Program-made: the position numbers and the translations under genes
Notes under the pieces: model-generated
Told to the model about the DNA's origin: nothing
Database searches by the model: none
What the model saw: only the letters and a program-made list of their open reading frames with translations
Source: Pseudoclavibacter terrae
GTDB taxonomy: Bacteria; Actinomycetota; Actinomycetes; Actinomycetales; Microbacteriaceae
Direction: 5' to 3'
NCBI RefSeq assembly: GCF_008831075.1
Contig: NZ_WBJX01000001.1
Span: 940,515 to 1,004,514 of the forward strand
DNA length: 64,000 nt
Shown: positions 34,047 through 42,550 of the stretch, one piece after another
How the letters are laid out: every line of letters starts with the position of its first letter
Position numbering within the stretch: position 1 is the first letter of the stretch

Positions 34047-35573
34047 GTGACTAAGATTCTCATCGTTGGCGGAGGTTACGCCGGCTTCTACACGGCATGG
34101 CAGCTCGAGAAGCAGCTGAACCCGGGCGAAGCCCAGGTCACGGTTGTCGACCCACTGCCGTACATGACGTACCAGCCGTTCCTTCCCGAGGTCATCAGCG
34201 GAAACATCGAGCCGCGTCACGCGGTCGTCTCGCTGCGACGTCACCTCAAGCGCTCGCGTGTCATCACGGCTGAGGTCACGAACATCGACCACGCCACGAA
34301 GACGGCGACCATCACGCCTGAGATCGGCGAGCCATACACGGTCAACTACGACATCATCGTGGTCACCGCGGGCGCTGTATCGCGCACGTTCCCGATCCCG
34401 GGCATCGCCGACAACGCCATCGGCGTGAAGACGGTCGAAGAGGCCACGTGGATCCGCGACACGATGATCGACAACTTCAACAAGGCGTCGACGATGGCCC
34501 CCGGCCCGGAGCGCACGCGCCTCCTGACCTTCGTGGTCGTCGGCGGTGGCTTCGCCGGCATCGAGTCGTTCGCTGAGATGCGCTCGCTCGCGACCGCGCT
34601 GCTCGAGGACTACCCGTCCCTGCAGTTCGACGACGTGCACTTCCACCTCATCGAAGCCGCCGGGCGCATCATGCCCGAGGTCTCCGAGGACACGGCTCTC
34701 TGGGTCATCAAGAACCTCGCCGAGCGCGGCGCGACCGTGCACCTCAACACGCAGGTCACCTCTGCTGTCGACGGTGTCGTCGAGACGTCGGCTGGCGACA
34801 AGTTCCCCACGGACGTCATCGTCTGGACGGCTGGCGTCATGGCCGCTCCGATCATCAAGAGCAACAGCGACCTTCCCGTCGACGAGCGCGGACGCCTCCG
34901 CGCCCGCGCCGACCTCCGGGTCGAGGGCGACAACGGCATCGTGCAGGACGCCTGGGCGGCCGGCGACGTGTCCGCCGTTCCCGACCTCTCCGGTGGCGGA
35001 GTCGGCGGCTTCTGCGTGCCGAACGCGCAGCACGCCGTTCGCCAGGGCAAGCTCATGGCCTCGAACCTCGTCGCGACGCTTCGCGGCGGAACGCCGAAGG
35101 ACTACTACCACGAGAACATGGGTGCGGTTGCCGGCCTCGGTATCGGCGTCGGCGCCTTCCAGTCGGGCACCTTCGCCCTGACCGGGGTGCTCGCCTGGCT
35201 CGCGCACCGCGGCTACCACGACCTCGCGATCCCGACCGTCGAGCGCAAGATCCGCGTGCTCACGGGCTGGATCAACAACTTCGTGCTCGGCCGCGACTTC
35301 GTGTCGCTCAGCGCCCGCGAGACGCCTCGCGCCGGCTTCGAGCGGTTCGCTTCGCGTCCCCGCCCGGCCGCCGCCGAGACGAAGAAGGACGCGCCTGAGA
35401 AGCTCCCCGCGTCGAGCGAGCACGGCGGCGGCAAGCCCGCAGCGCCGTCGGACAAGCCCGCCGCCGACACGAGCGGCAAGAGCACCGCCGAGAAGGTCAC
35501 GGCTGAGGCAGGTGCGGCAGCTCCCAAGCCCGCCGCCCGCTCGGCGAAGGCTCCCGCTGGCGACAGCAAGTAG
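34047..35573 (+). CDS. ndh: Type II NADH dehydrogenase (NAD(P)/FAD oxidoreductase)
   Basis: Single-subunit, non-proton-pumping NADH:quinone oxidoreductase on the inner face of the membrane; 508 residues. The FAD motif TKILIVGGGYAGFYTAW starts the protein; MTYQPFLPEVISGNIEPRHA is the NDH-2 quinone-site region; the NADH motif is FVVVGGGFAGIESFAEM; WAAGDVSAVPD and VPNAQHAVRQGKLMASNL complete the fold. A membrane-associating segment (VLAWLAHRGYHDLAIPT) is followed by an unusual Ala/Lys/Pro-rich tail of about 85 residues. It is the likely main NADH entry to the respiratory chain. GTG 34047 follows GCAGGGAGTACAAGTAC. Confidence 0.92.
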   Translation: MTKILIVGGGYAGFYTAWQLEKQLNPGEAQVTVVDPLPYMTYQPFLPEVISGNIEPRHAVVSLRRHLKRSRVITAEVTNIDHATKTATITPEIGEPYTVNYDIIVVTAGAVSRTFPIPGIADNAIGVKTVEEATWIRDTMIDNFNKASTMAPGPERTRLLTFVVVGGGFAGIESFAEMRSLATALLEDYPSLQFDDVHFHLIEAAGRIMPEVSEDTALWVIKNLAERGATVHLNTQVTSAVDGVVETSAGDKFPTDVIVWTAGVMAAPIIKSNSDLPVDERGRLRARADLRVEGDNGIVQDAWAAGDVSAVPDLSGGGVGGFCVPNAQHAVRQGKLMASNLVATLRGGTPKDYYHENMGAVAGLGIGVGAFQSGTFALTGVLAWLAHRGYHDLAIPTVERKIRVLTGWINNFVLGRDFVSLSARETPRAGFERFASRPRPAAAETKKDAPEKLPASSEHGGGKPAAPSDKPAADTSGKSTAEKVTAEAGAAAPKPAARSAKAPAGDSK

Positions 35574-35581
35574 CAACGCTT

Positions 35582-35619
35582 GTCGGGGCCGCCTCATCTC
35601 CGGATGGGGCGGCCCCGAC
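35582..35619 (+). terminator. Strong hairpin terminator after ndh
   Basis: GTCGGGGCCGCC (35582-35593) pairs with GGCGGCCCCGAC (35608-35619), with CATC/GATG continuing inside. It lies between ndh and the tRNA gene. Confidence 0.8.
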
Positions 35620-35625
35620 GTGTAC

Positions 35626-35699
35626 GCCCCTATAGCCCAACTGGCAGAGGCAGAGGACTTAAAATCCTTGTGTTCTGGGTTCGAATCCCAGTGGGGGCA
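35626..35699 (+). tRNA. tRNA with UAA anticodon (tRNA-Leu), short variable loop
   Basis: A 74-nt cloverleaf. The acceptor GCCCCTA pairs with TGGGGGC (35692-35698), with discriminator A at 35699. The anticodon stem GAGGA/TCCTT encloses CTTAAAA, giving anticodon TAA at 35660-35662, which reads UUA. The T arm CTGGG-TTCGAAT-CCCAG is perfect; the D loop has GG. The variable loop is only GTGTT. Bacterial Leu tRNAs normally have a long variable arm, so this is atypical. CCA is not encoded. It lies between the ndh terminator and the shikimate dehydrogenase gene. Confidence 0.88.
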
Positions 35700-35757
35700 C
35701 GTCGCTCGCTCTGCGCGTGCTTCGAGGTCCGCGTGGCAAGGCGGGCTTGTTGCGCGC

Positions 35758-35763
35758 CATACT
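35758..35763 (+). promoter_or_regulatory. -10-like CATACT before shikimate dehydrogenase gene
   Basis: CATACT ends 6 nt before the ATG with no Shine-Dalgarno between, compatible with a leaderless transcript. Confidence 0.35.
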
Positions 35764-35769
35764 GGCGTC

Positions 35770-36588
35770 ATGCCGATTCTGAACAAGGACATGACCCTCT
35801 GCATCTCGCTCGCCGCCCGGCCGTCGAATCTCGGGACGCGGTTCCACAATTTCCTCTACGACGAGCTCGGCCTGAACTTCATCTACAAGGCGTTCACCAC
35901 GGAGGACATCGAGGGCGCCGTCCGCGGAGTTCGTGCACTCGGTATCCGCGGCTGCTCGGTGTCCATGCCGTTCAAGGAAGCTGTCATCCCGCTCGTTGAC
36001 GAGCTGGACGCGTCAGCGCTCGCGATCGAGTCGGTCAACACCATCGTGAACGACGGAGGGAAGCTCGTCGCCTCCAACACCGACTACGAAGCGATCGCCG
36101 CTCTCATCGCGGAGCACGACATCCGCCCGTCGCTGCCCGTCGTCGTGCGCGGGGCGGGCGGCATGGCGAAGGCCGTCGTGGCTGCGTTCCGCGATGCGGG
36201 CTTCGCGGAGGTCACGGTCGTCGCGCGCAACGAGGGGACGGGCTCCGCACTCGCCGAGAAGTACGGATTCCGGTGGCAGGCAGTGGACCCCTCGCCTGGC
36301 CCGTTCGCACTCGTCAATGTCACCCCGCTCGGCATGACGGGCGCCGACGAGGGGGCGCTGTCGTTCAGCGAGGAGCACGTCGCCGCAGCCGAGCTGGTCT
36401 TCGATGTCGTCGCGTTCCCCGCGGAGACCCCGCTCATCCGTCTCGCACGTGCTCGTGGAGTCCCCGTGATCACGGGGGCGGCCGTGGCTGCGCTGCAGGC
36501 GGCGCGTCAGTTCGAGAAGTACACGGGGATGTCGATCACCGCTGACCAGGTGGAGCGTGCCGCGGCGTTCTCGCGGCAGGCTGTCTAG
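35770..36588 (+). CDS. Shikimate 5-dehydrogenase family protein (AroE-like)
   Basis: Protein of 272 residues. The N-terminal substrate domain has CISLAARPSNLGTRFHNFLY and the catalytic Lys in SVSMPFKEAVIP, with SVNTIVNDGG and SNTDYEAI, where the conserved Asn-Thr-Asp lies. The Rossmann domain shows VVVRGAGGMAKAVVAAFRD and VTPLGMTG. It reduces 3-dehydroshikimate or a related quinate-type substrate. The start LNKDMTLCISLAARPSNLG differs from canonical AroE, so it may be a paralogue rather than the main aro enzyme. Its stop shares a CTAG with the convergent ABC gene. Confidence 0.85.
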   Translation: MPILNKDMTLCISLAARPSNLGTRFHNFLYDELGLNFIYKAFTTEDIEGAVRGVRALGIRGCSVSMPFKEAVIPLVDELDASALAIESVNTIVNDGGKLVASNTDYEAIAALIAEHDIRPSLPVVVRGAGGMAKAVVAAFRDAGFAEVTVVARNEGTGSALAEKYGFRWQAVDPSPGPFALVNVTPLGMTGADEGALSFSEEHVAAAELVFDVVAFPAETPLIRLARARGVPVITGAAVAALQAARQFEKYTGMSITADQVERAAAFSRQAV

Positions 36589-38081
36589 GCGGTGATCGCT
36601 GCTCGGCGTCCGACGCGCTCGGGTCGCTGGGCGCCGAGCATGGCGTGCACGATCATGTCCTCGTCGAGCAGCTCGGAGCGGCCTTCGAGTGCGGTGCGTC
36701 CGTTGGCGAGCACCACGACCCGGTGGCTCCACTGCAGGAGCTCGGTCATGTCCGTGCCGAGGAACACCACCGCGGTGCCCGTCTCGGCGAGGCTGTGGAG
36801 GAACGCGAACACGGACCGTCGCGCACCGACGTCGACGCCCTGCGTCGGGTGAGCCAGCACCAGGACGCTGCCTCCGCGTTCCACGGCGCGAATGAACTCC
36901 GCCTTCTGCTGGTCACCGCCGGAGAGCTCGTCGAGCGCGGCGTGGATGTTCGTCGTATTGATGCGCAGACGGTGGACGAGGTCGATCATCTTCCGAGCCC
37001 GCGTGATCTCGGCGCTGAGCGAGCTGTCGGTCGGGTCGACGCCCTGGCTGAGGCTCCGGTTCGAGTCGAACGAGGGGACGGCGTCCGGCAGGAAGCTCAC
37101 CCCGTGTGCTTCCGCCGCCCCTGATTGCGTCAGGTCGACCGGCTCCCCGAAGAGCTCCACGTGACCTTGCCCGGGGTGCGTGGCGCCGCCGAGGATCTCG
37201 ATGAGCTGGCGGACGCCGGAGTCGTGTGTGCCGGTGATGCCGACGACCTCGCCTGGGCGGACATGCAGATCGACGCCGTGCAGGAGCTGGCCGTCTCCGA
37301 CGCCGAAGGCCGCGAGTGCCGCTCGATGGGCGTCATCGGCGGCGACCGCGAGCGTCGCGTCGGGGTCCGGCAGCTCGCCGAGGAGCATGATCGTGAGCTC
37401 TTCCGAGCTGAGCCCCGCGATGGGGGTGTCGATGGCGATCCTGCCCTCGCGGAGCACGAGGACGCGATCGACGATGGACTGCACCTCGTCCATCCGGTGC
37501 GTGATGTAGAGGATGCCCCGTCCTTGCTCGGCAAGTTGGCGCAGGACGCGGTGGAGCAGTGCGATCTCGTGGTCCGCGAGCGTGACGGCCACCTCGTCGA
37601 TGACCACGAGCTGCGCCTCCTCTGCGAGCATGCGCACGACCTCGACGAGCGCGCGTCGACCACGATCGAGCTCGCTGACCATGGCGCCGAGGTCCAGCTC
37701 GGCACCGGTCTGCTCGAGGAGCTCGGTCGCGCGTTCGAGGACCTCCTCGTGCGTCTCGCCCGCCCGGTAGGTGTTCCGGAAGAGGGCTTGCGCAACCGTC
37801 AGGCCCGTCGGCGGCTCCGCATTCTGCGTGATGACGCCGACTCCGCATGCCTGCGCTTCGTCGAGCGACTCCGGCGCGTACGGCTCGTCACCGAGAATCA
37901 TGGTTCCGGAATCGAGCTGGTGGCGTCCGACGAGCGTGTTGACGAGCGTGCTCTTCCCGGCCCCGTTGACCCCGATCAGACCGACGATCTGCCCCCTGTA
38001 CAGGGTGAGGTCGATGTCTCGAAGGACGTGTCGGTTGCCGTACGAAGCGGTCGCATCGGTCATGTGCACAAGAGTGTCCAT
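36585..38081 (-). CDS. Orphan sugar-type ABC transporter ATPase (two fused nucleotide-binding domains)
   Basis: Protein of 498 residues with the RbsA/MglA layout of two ATPase domains. Domain 1 has Walker A GVNGAGKST (near residue 40) and Walker B LVVIDE, but its signature is degenerate (VSELDRGRRALVE). Domain 2 has a canonical signature LSGGDQQKAEF, but a broken Walker A (GITGTHDSGVRQL) and a Walker B lacking acidic residues (VLVLAHPTQGVDVG where DEPT is usual). Only one composite ATP site is therefore complete. No permease or binding-protein gene is adjacent. ATG 38081 follows GAGGGGGAACG. Confidence 0.85.
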   Translation of the reverse strand: MDTLVHMTDATASYGNRHVLRDIDLTLYRGQIVGLIGVNGAGKSTLVNTLVGRHQLDSGTMILGDEPYAPESLDEAQACGVGVITQNAEPPTGLTVAQALFRNTYRAGETHEEVLERATELLEQTGAELDLGAMVSELDRGRRALVEVVRMLAEEAQLVVIDEVAVTLADHEIALLHRVLRQLAEQGRGILYITHRMDEVQSIVDRVLVLREGRIAIDTPIAGLSSEELTIMLLGELPDPDATLAVAADDAHRAALAAFGVGDGQLLHGVDLHVRPGEVVGITGTHDSGVRQLIEILGGATHPGQGHVELFGEPVDLTQSGAAEAHGVSFLPDAVPSFDSNRSLSQGVDPTDSSLSAEITRARKMIDLVHRLRINTTNIHAALDELSGGDQQKAEFIRAVERGGSVLVLAHPTQGVDVGARRSVFAFLHSLAETGTAVVFLGTDMTELLQWSHRVVVLANGRTALEGRSELLDEDMIVHAMLGAQRPERVGRRAAITA

Positions 38082-38564
38082 CGTTCCCCCTCGATAGCTC
38101 TGCGACGCGTGATTCTGGGATCGACGACGCGTCGTTTGTCCGCCCCCTCCGCAGCGGACTGCGAACTCGGACGAGCCAAATCTATACGATCGCCGACCTC
38201 TGCCGCGTGTTTCCGGGCTCCAAGTGTGGGTTATGGTCATGTCGGCTGCCGTCGGCGGCCATCACCGACTGGATCTTCGATGCGGCTGAGGTTTGACGTG
38301 CGGACACCCGATTCACTGCCGTGGTGGCGGCGCGTTCTGGGCTTGGCTGGCGCGGATGTCGCCGTCAGGGCTGAAGTAACGTCTGCTGCGGAGCCTTCTC
38401 CGGGTGGGCCGAGCGATGGCTCGGATGCGCTGGTGGATCTGGTCGGCAAGGGGGAGTCGGACGACGAAACCACTTCGGAATGGACGATAACGCAGGACGA
38501 TCTTTCGCCTGCCGTTCTCGATGGTGTGGAGTCGCCGACTCGAAACGCAAAGGGGAAACACCAC
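38082..38564. other. Divergent intergenic region between ABC ATPase and Roadblock gene
   Basis: 483 nt with somewhat lower GC than its neighbours. The frame of the Roadblock gene stays open upstream; an ATG at 38280 would add 95 residues (MRLRFDVRTPDSLPWWRRVL, then an acidic Ser/Asp-rich stretch). The codons there are less GC-biased and no start signal is strong. Divergent promoters must lie here. Confidence 0.5.
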
Positions 38565-38933
38565 ATGAGTTCACTTGACGAGGCCATCAGGCAGCTGCTC
38601 AGCATCGAAGGCGCCACCGGCGCTGCGATCGTCGACTACGCGAGCGGCATGGCGCTCGCGCAGGGCGGCAACCCGTCCTTCGATCTCGGCATCGCGGCCG
38701 CCGGCAACTCGAACGTCGTGCGGGCGAAGCTCGCGACGATGAGCGAGCTCGGCGTCACCGACGAGATCGACGACATCCTGATCACGCTGAGCTCGCAGTA
38801 CCACCTGATCAACGTGCTCAACACGCAGGGGTCGAACGGCCTGTTCATCTACCTCGTGCTGAGCCGTACGAGCGCGAACCTGGCGCTCGCGCGTCACAAG
38901 CTGAAGGCGGTCTCCTCGCAGATCGCTATGTGA
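38565..38933 (+). CDS. Roadblock/LC7 domain protein
   Basis: Small protein of 122 residues that fills a single Roadblock/LC7 fold: [52 protein letters not shown], then [19 protein letters not shown] and [20 protein letters not shown]. Bacterial Roadblock proteins regulate small GTPases (MglB, CvnB-type); no GTPase or histidine kinase partner is adjacent here. ATG 38565 follows AAAGGGG with a 9-nt spacer. An upstream in-frame start at 38280 would give 217 residues. Confidence 0.82.
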   Translation: MSSLDEAIRQLLSIEGATGAAIVDYASGMALAQGGNPSFDLGIAAAGNSNVVRAKLATMSELGVTDEIDDILITLSSQYHLINVLNTQGSNGLFIYLVLSRTSANLALARHKLKAVSSQIAM

Positions 38934-38953
38934 CGCCCGGCGGCGAGCACGCG

Positions 38954-38980
38954 GAGGGGCGACCCATGGTCGCCCCTCTT
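38954..38980 (+). terminator. Hairpin terminator after Roadblock gene
   Basis: GAGGGGCGACC (38954-38964) pairs with GGTCGCCCCTC (38968-38978) around CAT and is followed by TTT. It lies 20 nt after the stop codon. Confidence 0.85.
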
Positions 38981-39009
38981 TGCGCATCCCGACTTTGTTG
39001 TACCGCGTC

Positions 39010-39015
39010 TAGAAT
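39010..39015 (+). promoter_or_regulatory. -10-like TAGAAT before lipB
   Basis: TAGAAT lies 16 nt before the lipB ATG. No good -35 is seen at 17 nt. A small palindrome, GACAC-tg-GTGTC, lies between it and the start codon. Confidence 0.35.
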
Positions 39016-39031
39016 ATGCGACACTGGTGTC

Positions 39032-39679
39032 ATGATGCATGTGCTGACACCGGGATTCGGGCCAGAGGCCGTCGAGTACGTGGAGGCGCTCAGGATGCAG
39101 CGCGCGCTGCACGCCGAGCGGGTGTCCGGTGCGCGCGCCGACACGCTGGTGCTGCTCGAGCACCCGAGCGTCTACACCGCAGGGCGGCTCACGCGGGCCA
39201 GCGAGCGCCCCGTGGACGGGACCCCCGTCGTCGAGGCGGATAGGGGCGGTCGGCTCACGTGGCATGGGCCGGGGCAGCTCGTCGGGTATCCGATCGTGCG
39301 GCTGGCGGAACCGATCGATGTCGTGGCGCACGTCCGTCGGCTCGAGGTGGCGCTCATCGAGGTGATCGACGAACTCGGCATCACTGGCCGACAAGTGGCT
39401 GGGCGGTCGGGAGTGTGGGTGGGGCCCGTGGATGCACCACGGAAGATCGCCTCGATCGGCGTTCGCGTGGTCGAGGCGTGCACCATGCACGGCTTCGCCC
39501 TGAACTGCTCCAATGAGCTCGAGCCGTTCCAGCGCATCGTGCCGTGCGGGATCAGCGACGCAGGCGTCACCTCCCTGAGCGTGGAGCTCGGACGGGTGGT
39601 CACGCCAGCCGAGATCGCCCCACGAGTCGCCGAGCTGCTCACCGAGCACCTCGTCATCGGAAACGGGGTAGCCGCGTGA
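39032..39679 (+). CDS. lipB: Octanoyl-[acyl-carrier-protein]:protein octanoyltransferase
   Basis: Transfers octanoyl groups from ACP to lipoyl domains, the first step of lipoate synthesis. The 215 residues contain [34 protein letters not shown] (family signature), the KIASIGVRV region with the catalytic Lys, and [20 protein letters not shown] with the active-site Cys (C in VPCGI). ATG 39032 or the adjacent ATG 39035 may be used. The stop overlaps the lipA GTG. Confidence 0.95.
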   Translation: MMHVLTPGFGPEAVEYVEALRMQRALHAERVSGARADTLVLLEHPSVYTAGRLTRASERPVDGTPVVEADRGGRLTWHGPGQLVGYPIVRLAEPIDVVAHVRRLEVALIEVIDELGITGRQVAGRSGVWVGPVDAPRKIASIGVRVVEACTMHGFALNCSNELEPFQRIVPCGISDAGVTSLSVELGRVVTPAEIAPRVAELLTEHLVIGNGVAA

Positions 39680-40668
39680 CGATCAGGCCAGAAGGGCGGA
39701 AGCTGCTCCGTGTCGAGGCGCGCAACGCGGAGACGCCGATCGAGCGCAAGCCGGAGTGGATCAAGACGAGAGCCAAGATGGGGCCCGAGTTCACGAGGGT
39801 CTCCGAGCTCGTGAAGGAAGGTGGTCTGCACACGGTCTGCCAGGAGGCAGGGTGCCCCAACATCTACGAGTGCTGGGAAGACAGGGAGGCCACGTTCCTC
39901 ATCGGAGGATCGCAGTGCACGCGCCGGTGCGACTTCTGCCAGATCGACACGGGCAAGCCGGCGGAGTACGACACCGACGAACCGCGGAGGGTCGCCGAGT
40001 CGGTGACCTCGATGGGGCTCCGCTACGCGACGGTGACGGGTGTCGCTCGAGACGACCTGCCGGACGAGGGCGCATGGCTGCACGCGGAGACGGTGCGGCG
40101 CATCCACGCCGGCAACCCCGCAACGGGGGTTGAGATCCTCGCGACCGACTTCTCCGGAAACCCGGAGCTGCTCGCAGAGGTCTTCTCGTCGCGGCCGGAG
40201 GTGTTCGCACACAACGTCGAGACCGTGCCGCGCATCTTCAAACGCATCCGCCCCGCGTTCCGGTATGAGCGGTCCCTCGGTGTCATTTCCCAGGCGAGGA
40301 ACGCGGGCCTCGTCACGAAGTCGAATCTGATCCTCGGAATGGGGGAGGAGCGGCGCGAGATCGAGCAGGCGCTCACCGACCTTCACGAGGCTGGCTGCGA
40401 CATCATCACGCTCACGCAGTACCTGCGTCCAAGTCCACGGCACCTGCCGGTGGACCGTTGGGTGAAGCCGCAGGAGTTCGTCGAGCTGAAGTCGGTCGCC
40501 GAGGAGATCGGCTTCCTCGCCGTCCTGGCCGGCCCGCTCGTCCGATCGTCGTACCGGGCGGGGCGCCTGTGGGCGCAGGCCGCTCGCCGCCGCGGGATGC
40601 CCATCCCCGAGCACCTCAGGCACCTCGCAGAGTCGGCGTCCAGTGAATTCGCTCAAGCGGTGAGCTGA
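39676..40668 (+). CDS. lipA: Lipoyl synthase (radical SAM)
   Basis: Inserts two sulfurs into octanoyl groups on lipoyl domains. The 330 residues carry both Fe-S motifs: the auxiliary cluster [12 protein letters not shown] and the radical-SAM CTRRCDFC, plus [59 protein letters not shown] and the C-terminal [12 protein letters not shown] with the essential RSSY. GTG 39676 overlaps the lipB stop (GTGA), so the pair is coupled. Confidence 0.97.
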   Translation: MTIRPEGRKLLRVEARNAETPIERKPEWIKTRAKMGPEFTRVSELVKEGGLHTVCQEAGCPNIYECWEDREATFLIGGSQCTRRCDFCQIDTGKPAEYDTDEPRRVAESVTSMGLRYATVTGVARDDLPDEGAWLHAETVRRIHAGNPATGVEILATDFSGNPELLAEVFSSRPEVFAHNVETVPRIFKRIRPAFRYERSLGVISQARNAGLVTKSNLILGMGEERREIEQALTDLHEAGCDIITLTQYLRPSPRHLPVDRWVKPQEFVELKSVAEEIGFLAVLAGPLVRSSYRAGRLWAQAARRRGMPIPEHLRHLAESASSEFAQAVS

Positions 40669-40695
40669 TCCCGCTGCCTCGCAGTCGATGCGGGT

Positions 40696-40701
40696 TACCA
40701 T
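40696..40701 (+). promoter_or_regulatory. -10-like TACCAT before LemA gene
   Basis: TACCAT ends 6 nt before the ATG; no Shine-Dalgarno is present, so a leaderless transcript is likely. Confidence 0.45.
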
Positions 40702-40707
40702 TCCGGC

Positions 40708-41277
40708 ATGCTCGAAGTCTGGATCGCCGTCGGAGCCGTGCTCCTCATCGTCATTGCCATCGCCGTGTACGCGGTCGCCACGAGCCGCTCGTTGAAGCGG
40801 CTGCAGGCACGCGTGGATGCAGCCTGGACTGACATCACCGCGCAGCTCGTCGCGCGCGAGGAACTCCTTCCCCAGCTCGAGAGCAGCGTACGAACCTTCG
40901 CAACGCACGAGGACAAGGCCTTCGCCGCGTTCGACGAGGCGCGTCAGGCCAGCTCCCAGGCGGAGACACCGGAAGAGGTGAGCGCTGCCGAGAACCGCGT
41001 GCAGGGCGCGCTCCGCGGTCTCTTCGCCGCCGCAGAGGCATACCCGCAGCTGCAGGCGAGTCGGGAGTTCCTGCAGCTGCAATCCGACCTCGTCGACGTG
41101 GAGAACCGCATCCAGGCATCGCGCCGCTTCTACAACGGAGGCGTTCGCGAGTACAACACCAAGGTCAAGGTGTTCCCGAACAATCTCGTCGCGGGCCCGC
41201 TCCACTACGAGCAGCGGTCGTTCTTCGAAGTGGCCGACCGGGCCGCCATCTCGCAGCCCCCACGGGTGCAGTTCTAG
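40708..41277 (+). CDS. LemA family protein
   Basis: Protein of 189 residues. An N-terminal transmembrane helix (VWIAVGAVLLIVIAIAVYAV) is followed by the LemA four-helix domain: LKRLQARVDAAWTDITAQLV, RREELLP-like AREELLPQLESSVRTF, AAAEAYPQLQASREFLQLQS and NRIQASRRFYNGGVREYNT, ending KVFPNNLVAG. LemA proteins are membrane-anchored with the domain outside or periplasmic; their biochemical role is unclear. It stands alone between lipA and the AI-2E family gene. Confidence 0.92.
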   Translation: MLEVWIAVGAVLLIVIAIAVYAVATSRSLKRLQARVDAAWTDITAQLVAREELLPQLESSVRTFATHEDKAFAAFDEARQASSQAETPEEVSAAENRVQGALRGLFAAAEAYPQLQASREFLQLQSDLVDVENRIQASRRFYNGGVREYNTKVKVFPNNLVAGPLHYEQRSFFEVADRAAISQPPRVQF

Positions 41278-41304
41278 TGGCACCGACGCGCCAGCGGGCG
41301 CTCC

Positions 41305-41310
41305 TAGTAT
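41305..41310 (+). promoter_or_regulatory. -10-like TAGTAT before AI-2E family gene
   Basis: TAGTAT ends 7 nt before the ATG at 41318, with no ribosome binding site, again indicating a leaderless mRNA. Confidence 0.5.
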
Positions 41311-41317
41311 TGAACCT

Positions 41318-42550
41318 ATGACCGAACGAGACCTCGACGAGACGACCGCCACGGCGGCCTCGACGAGAACCGGCTCCACGCTGGCGCAGAATCCCTCGCC
41401 AGCGCTGCGCAACGAGAGCGAAGACGAGCTCGTCCCACGAGGCCTTCGCATCGGCGCTGCCTGGGCCTGGCGCAGCGTGGCGATCCTGCTCGCGCTCATC
41501 CCGCTCGGCTGGCTCGTCACCCAGGCGTCGCTCCTCGTGATCCCCCTGCTCGTGGCCGCACTGCTCGCATCGCTGCTGGCCCCACTCATGAAGTGGCTGG
41601 TGGGGAGCGGGCTGCCGCGCTGGGCCGCGCTCATCCTGTCGCTCATCGTGCTGCTGGTCGCCATAGGCACCCTCATCACGCTCGTGATCAGCCAGTTCGC
41701 GCAGGGATTCAACCTTGACCTCGGGAAGCTCGAGGCGCAATACCAGCTGGCCCTGCAGTTCCTCAGGGACTCCCCGCTGCACGTCACCGAGGAACAGGTC
41801 GACGCCGGTCTGAGCGAGATCGTCGACTGGGTGCAGTCGAACGTCAACTCCATCGCATCGCAGGCTGTCTCTGTCGGGTCCAACGTCGCCGCGTTCCTCG
41901 CCGGGACGCTCGTCACCGCGTTCGCGCTGATCTTCTACCTGCTCGACGGCCGCAGCATCTGGCTCTTCATCGTGTCGATCTTCCCCAAGAAGGCGCGCGC
42001 CGCCATCGACGGAGCCGGGCAGCGCGGGTGGATCTCCGTGGGCCACTACGTGCGGGTGCAGGTGCTGGTCGCCCTCATCGATGCTGTCGGCATCTACCTC
42101 GGTGCCGTCATCCTCCAGGTGCCGTTCGCGCTGCCGATCGGCGTCATCGTGTTCCTCGCCTCGTTCGTGCCCTACATCGGAGCGATCTCGGCCGGCACGA
42201 TCGCCGTCGCGGTCGCACTGGCGTACAACGGCTTCCTCAACGCCCTCATCATGCTCATCGTCGTCGTGGCCGTCATGCAGATCGAGTCGCACATCCTCCA
42301 GCCGCTGATCATGGGCAGCGCCGTCAAGCTGCATCCGCTCGCCGTGCTGCTGTCGGTGAGTGCCGGAACCATCTTCGGCGGCATCGCCGGAGCCGTCTTC
42401 GCGGTCCCGCTCGTCGCAGCGGGCAAGGTCATGGTCCAGTACATCTCGCGGGGCTCCTGGCGAGACGAACCCGACCCGACCAAGATCACGAAGCCCCCAA
42501 CACCCCAGCGCGAGAAGTCGCAGCGCGAACAGAAGGCAAGCACGGTATGA
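41318..42550 (+). CDS. AI-2E family transporter (TqsA/YdiK-like)
   Basis: Membrane protein of 410 residues with about eight helices. Family features are LLVIPLLVAALLASLLAPLM after the first helix, a middle amphipathic region (LQFLRDSPLHVTEEQVDAGL), RGWISVGHYVRVQVLVALID, and the conserved IVFLASFVPYIGAISAGTIA, then LIMLIVVVAVMQIESHILQP with HPLAVLLSVSAG. Members export diverse small molecules and the AI-2 name is historical; the substrate is unknown. The stop overlaps ilvA by ATGA. Confidence 0.9.
   Translation: MTERDLDETTATAASTRTGSTLAQNPSPALRNESEDELVPRGLRIGAAWAWRSVAILLALIPLGWLVTQASLLVIPLLVAALLASLLAPLMKWLVGSGLPRWAALILSLIVLLVAIGTLITLVISQFAQGFNLDLGKLEAQYQLALQFLRDSPLHVTEEQVDAGLSEIVDWVQSNVNSIASQAVSVGSNVAAFLAGTLVTAFALIFYLLDGRSIWLFIVSIFPKKARAAIDGAGQRGWISVGHYVRVQVLVALIDAVGIYLGAVILQVPFALPIGVIVFLASFVPYIGAISAGTIAVAVALAYNGFLNALIMLIVVVAVMQIESHILQPLIMGSAVKLHPLAVLLSVSAGTIFGGIAGAVFAVPLVAAGKVMVQYISRGSWRDEPDPTKITKPPTPQREKSQREQKASTV

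Noticed and set aside
37125-38933. Single 602-codon plus-strand frame that ends with the Roadblock domain
   Set aside because: Its first two thirds are antisense to the ABC ATPase; only the C-terminal Roadblock part, perhaps with a short extension, is credible.
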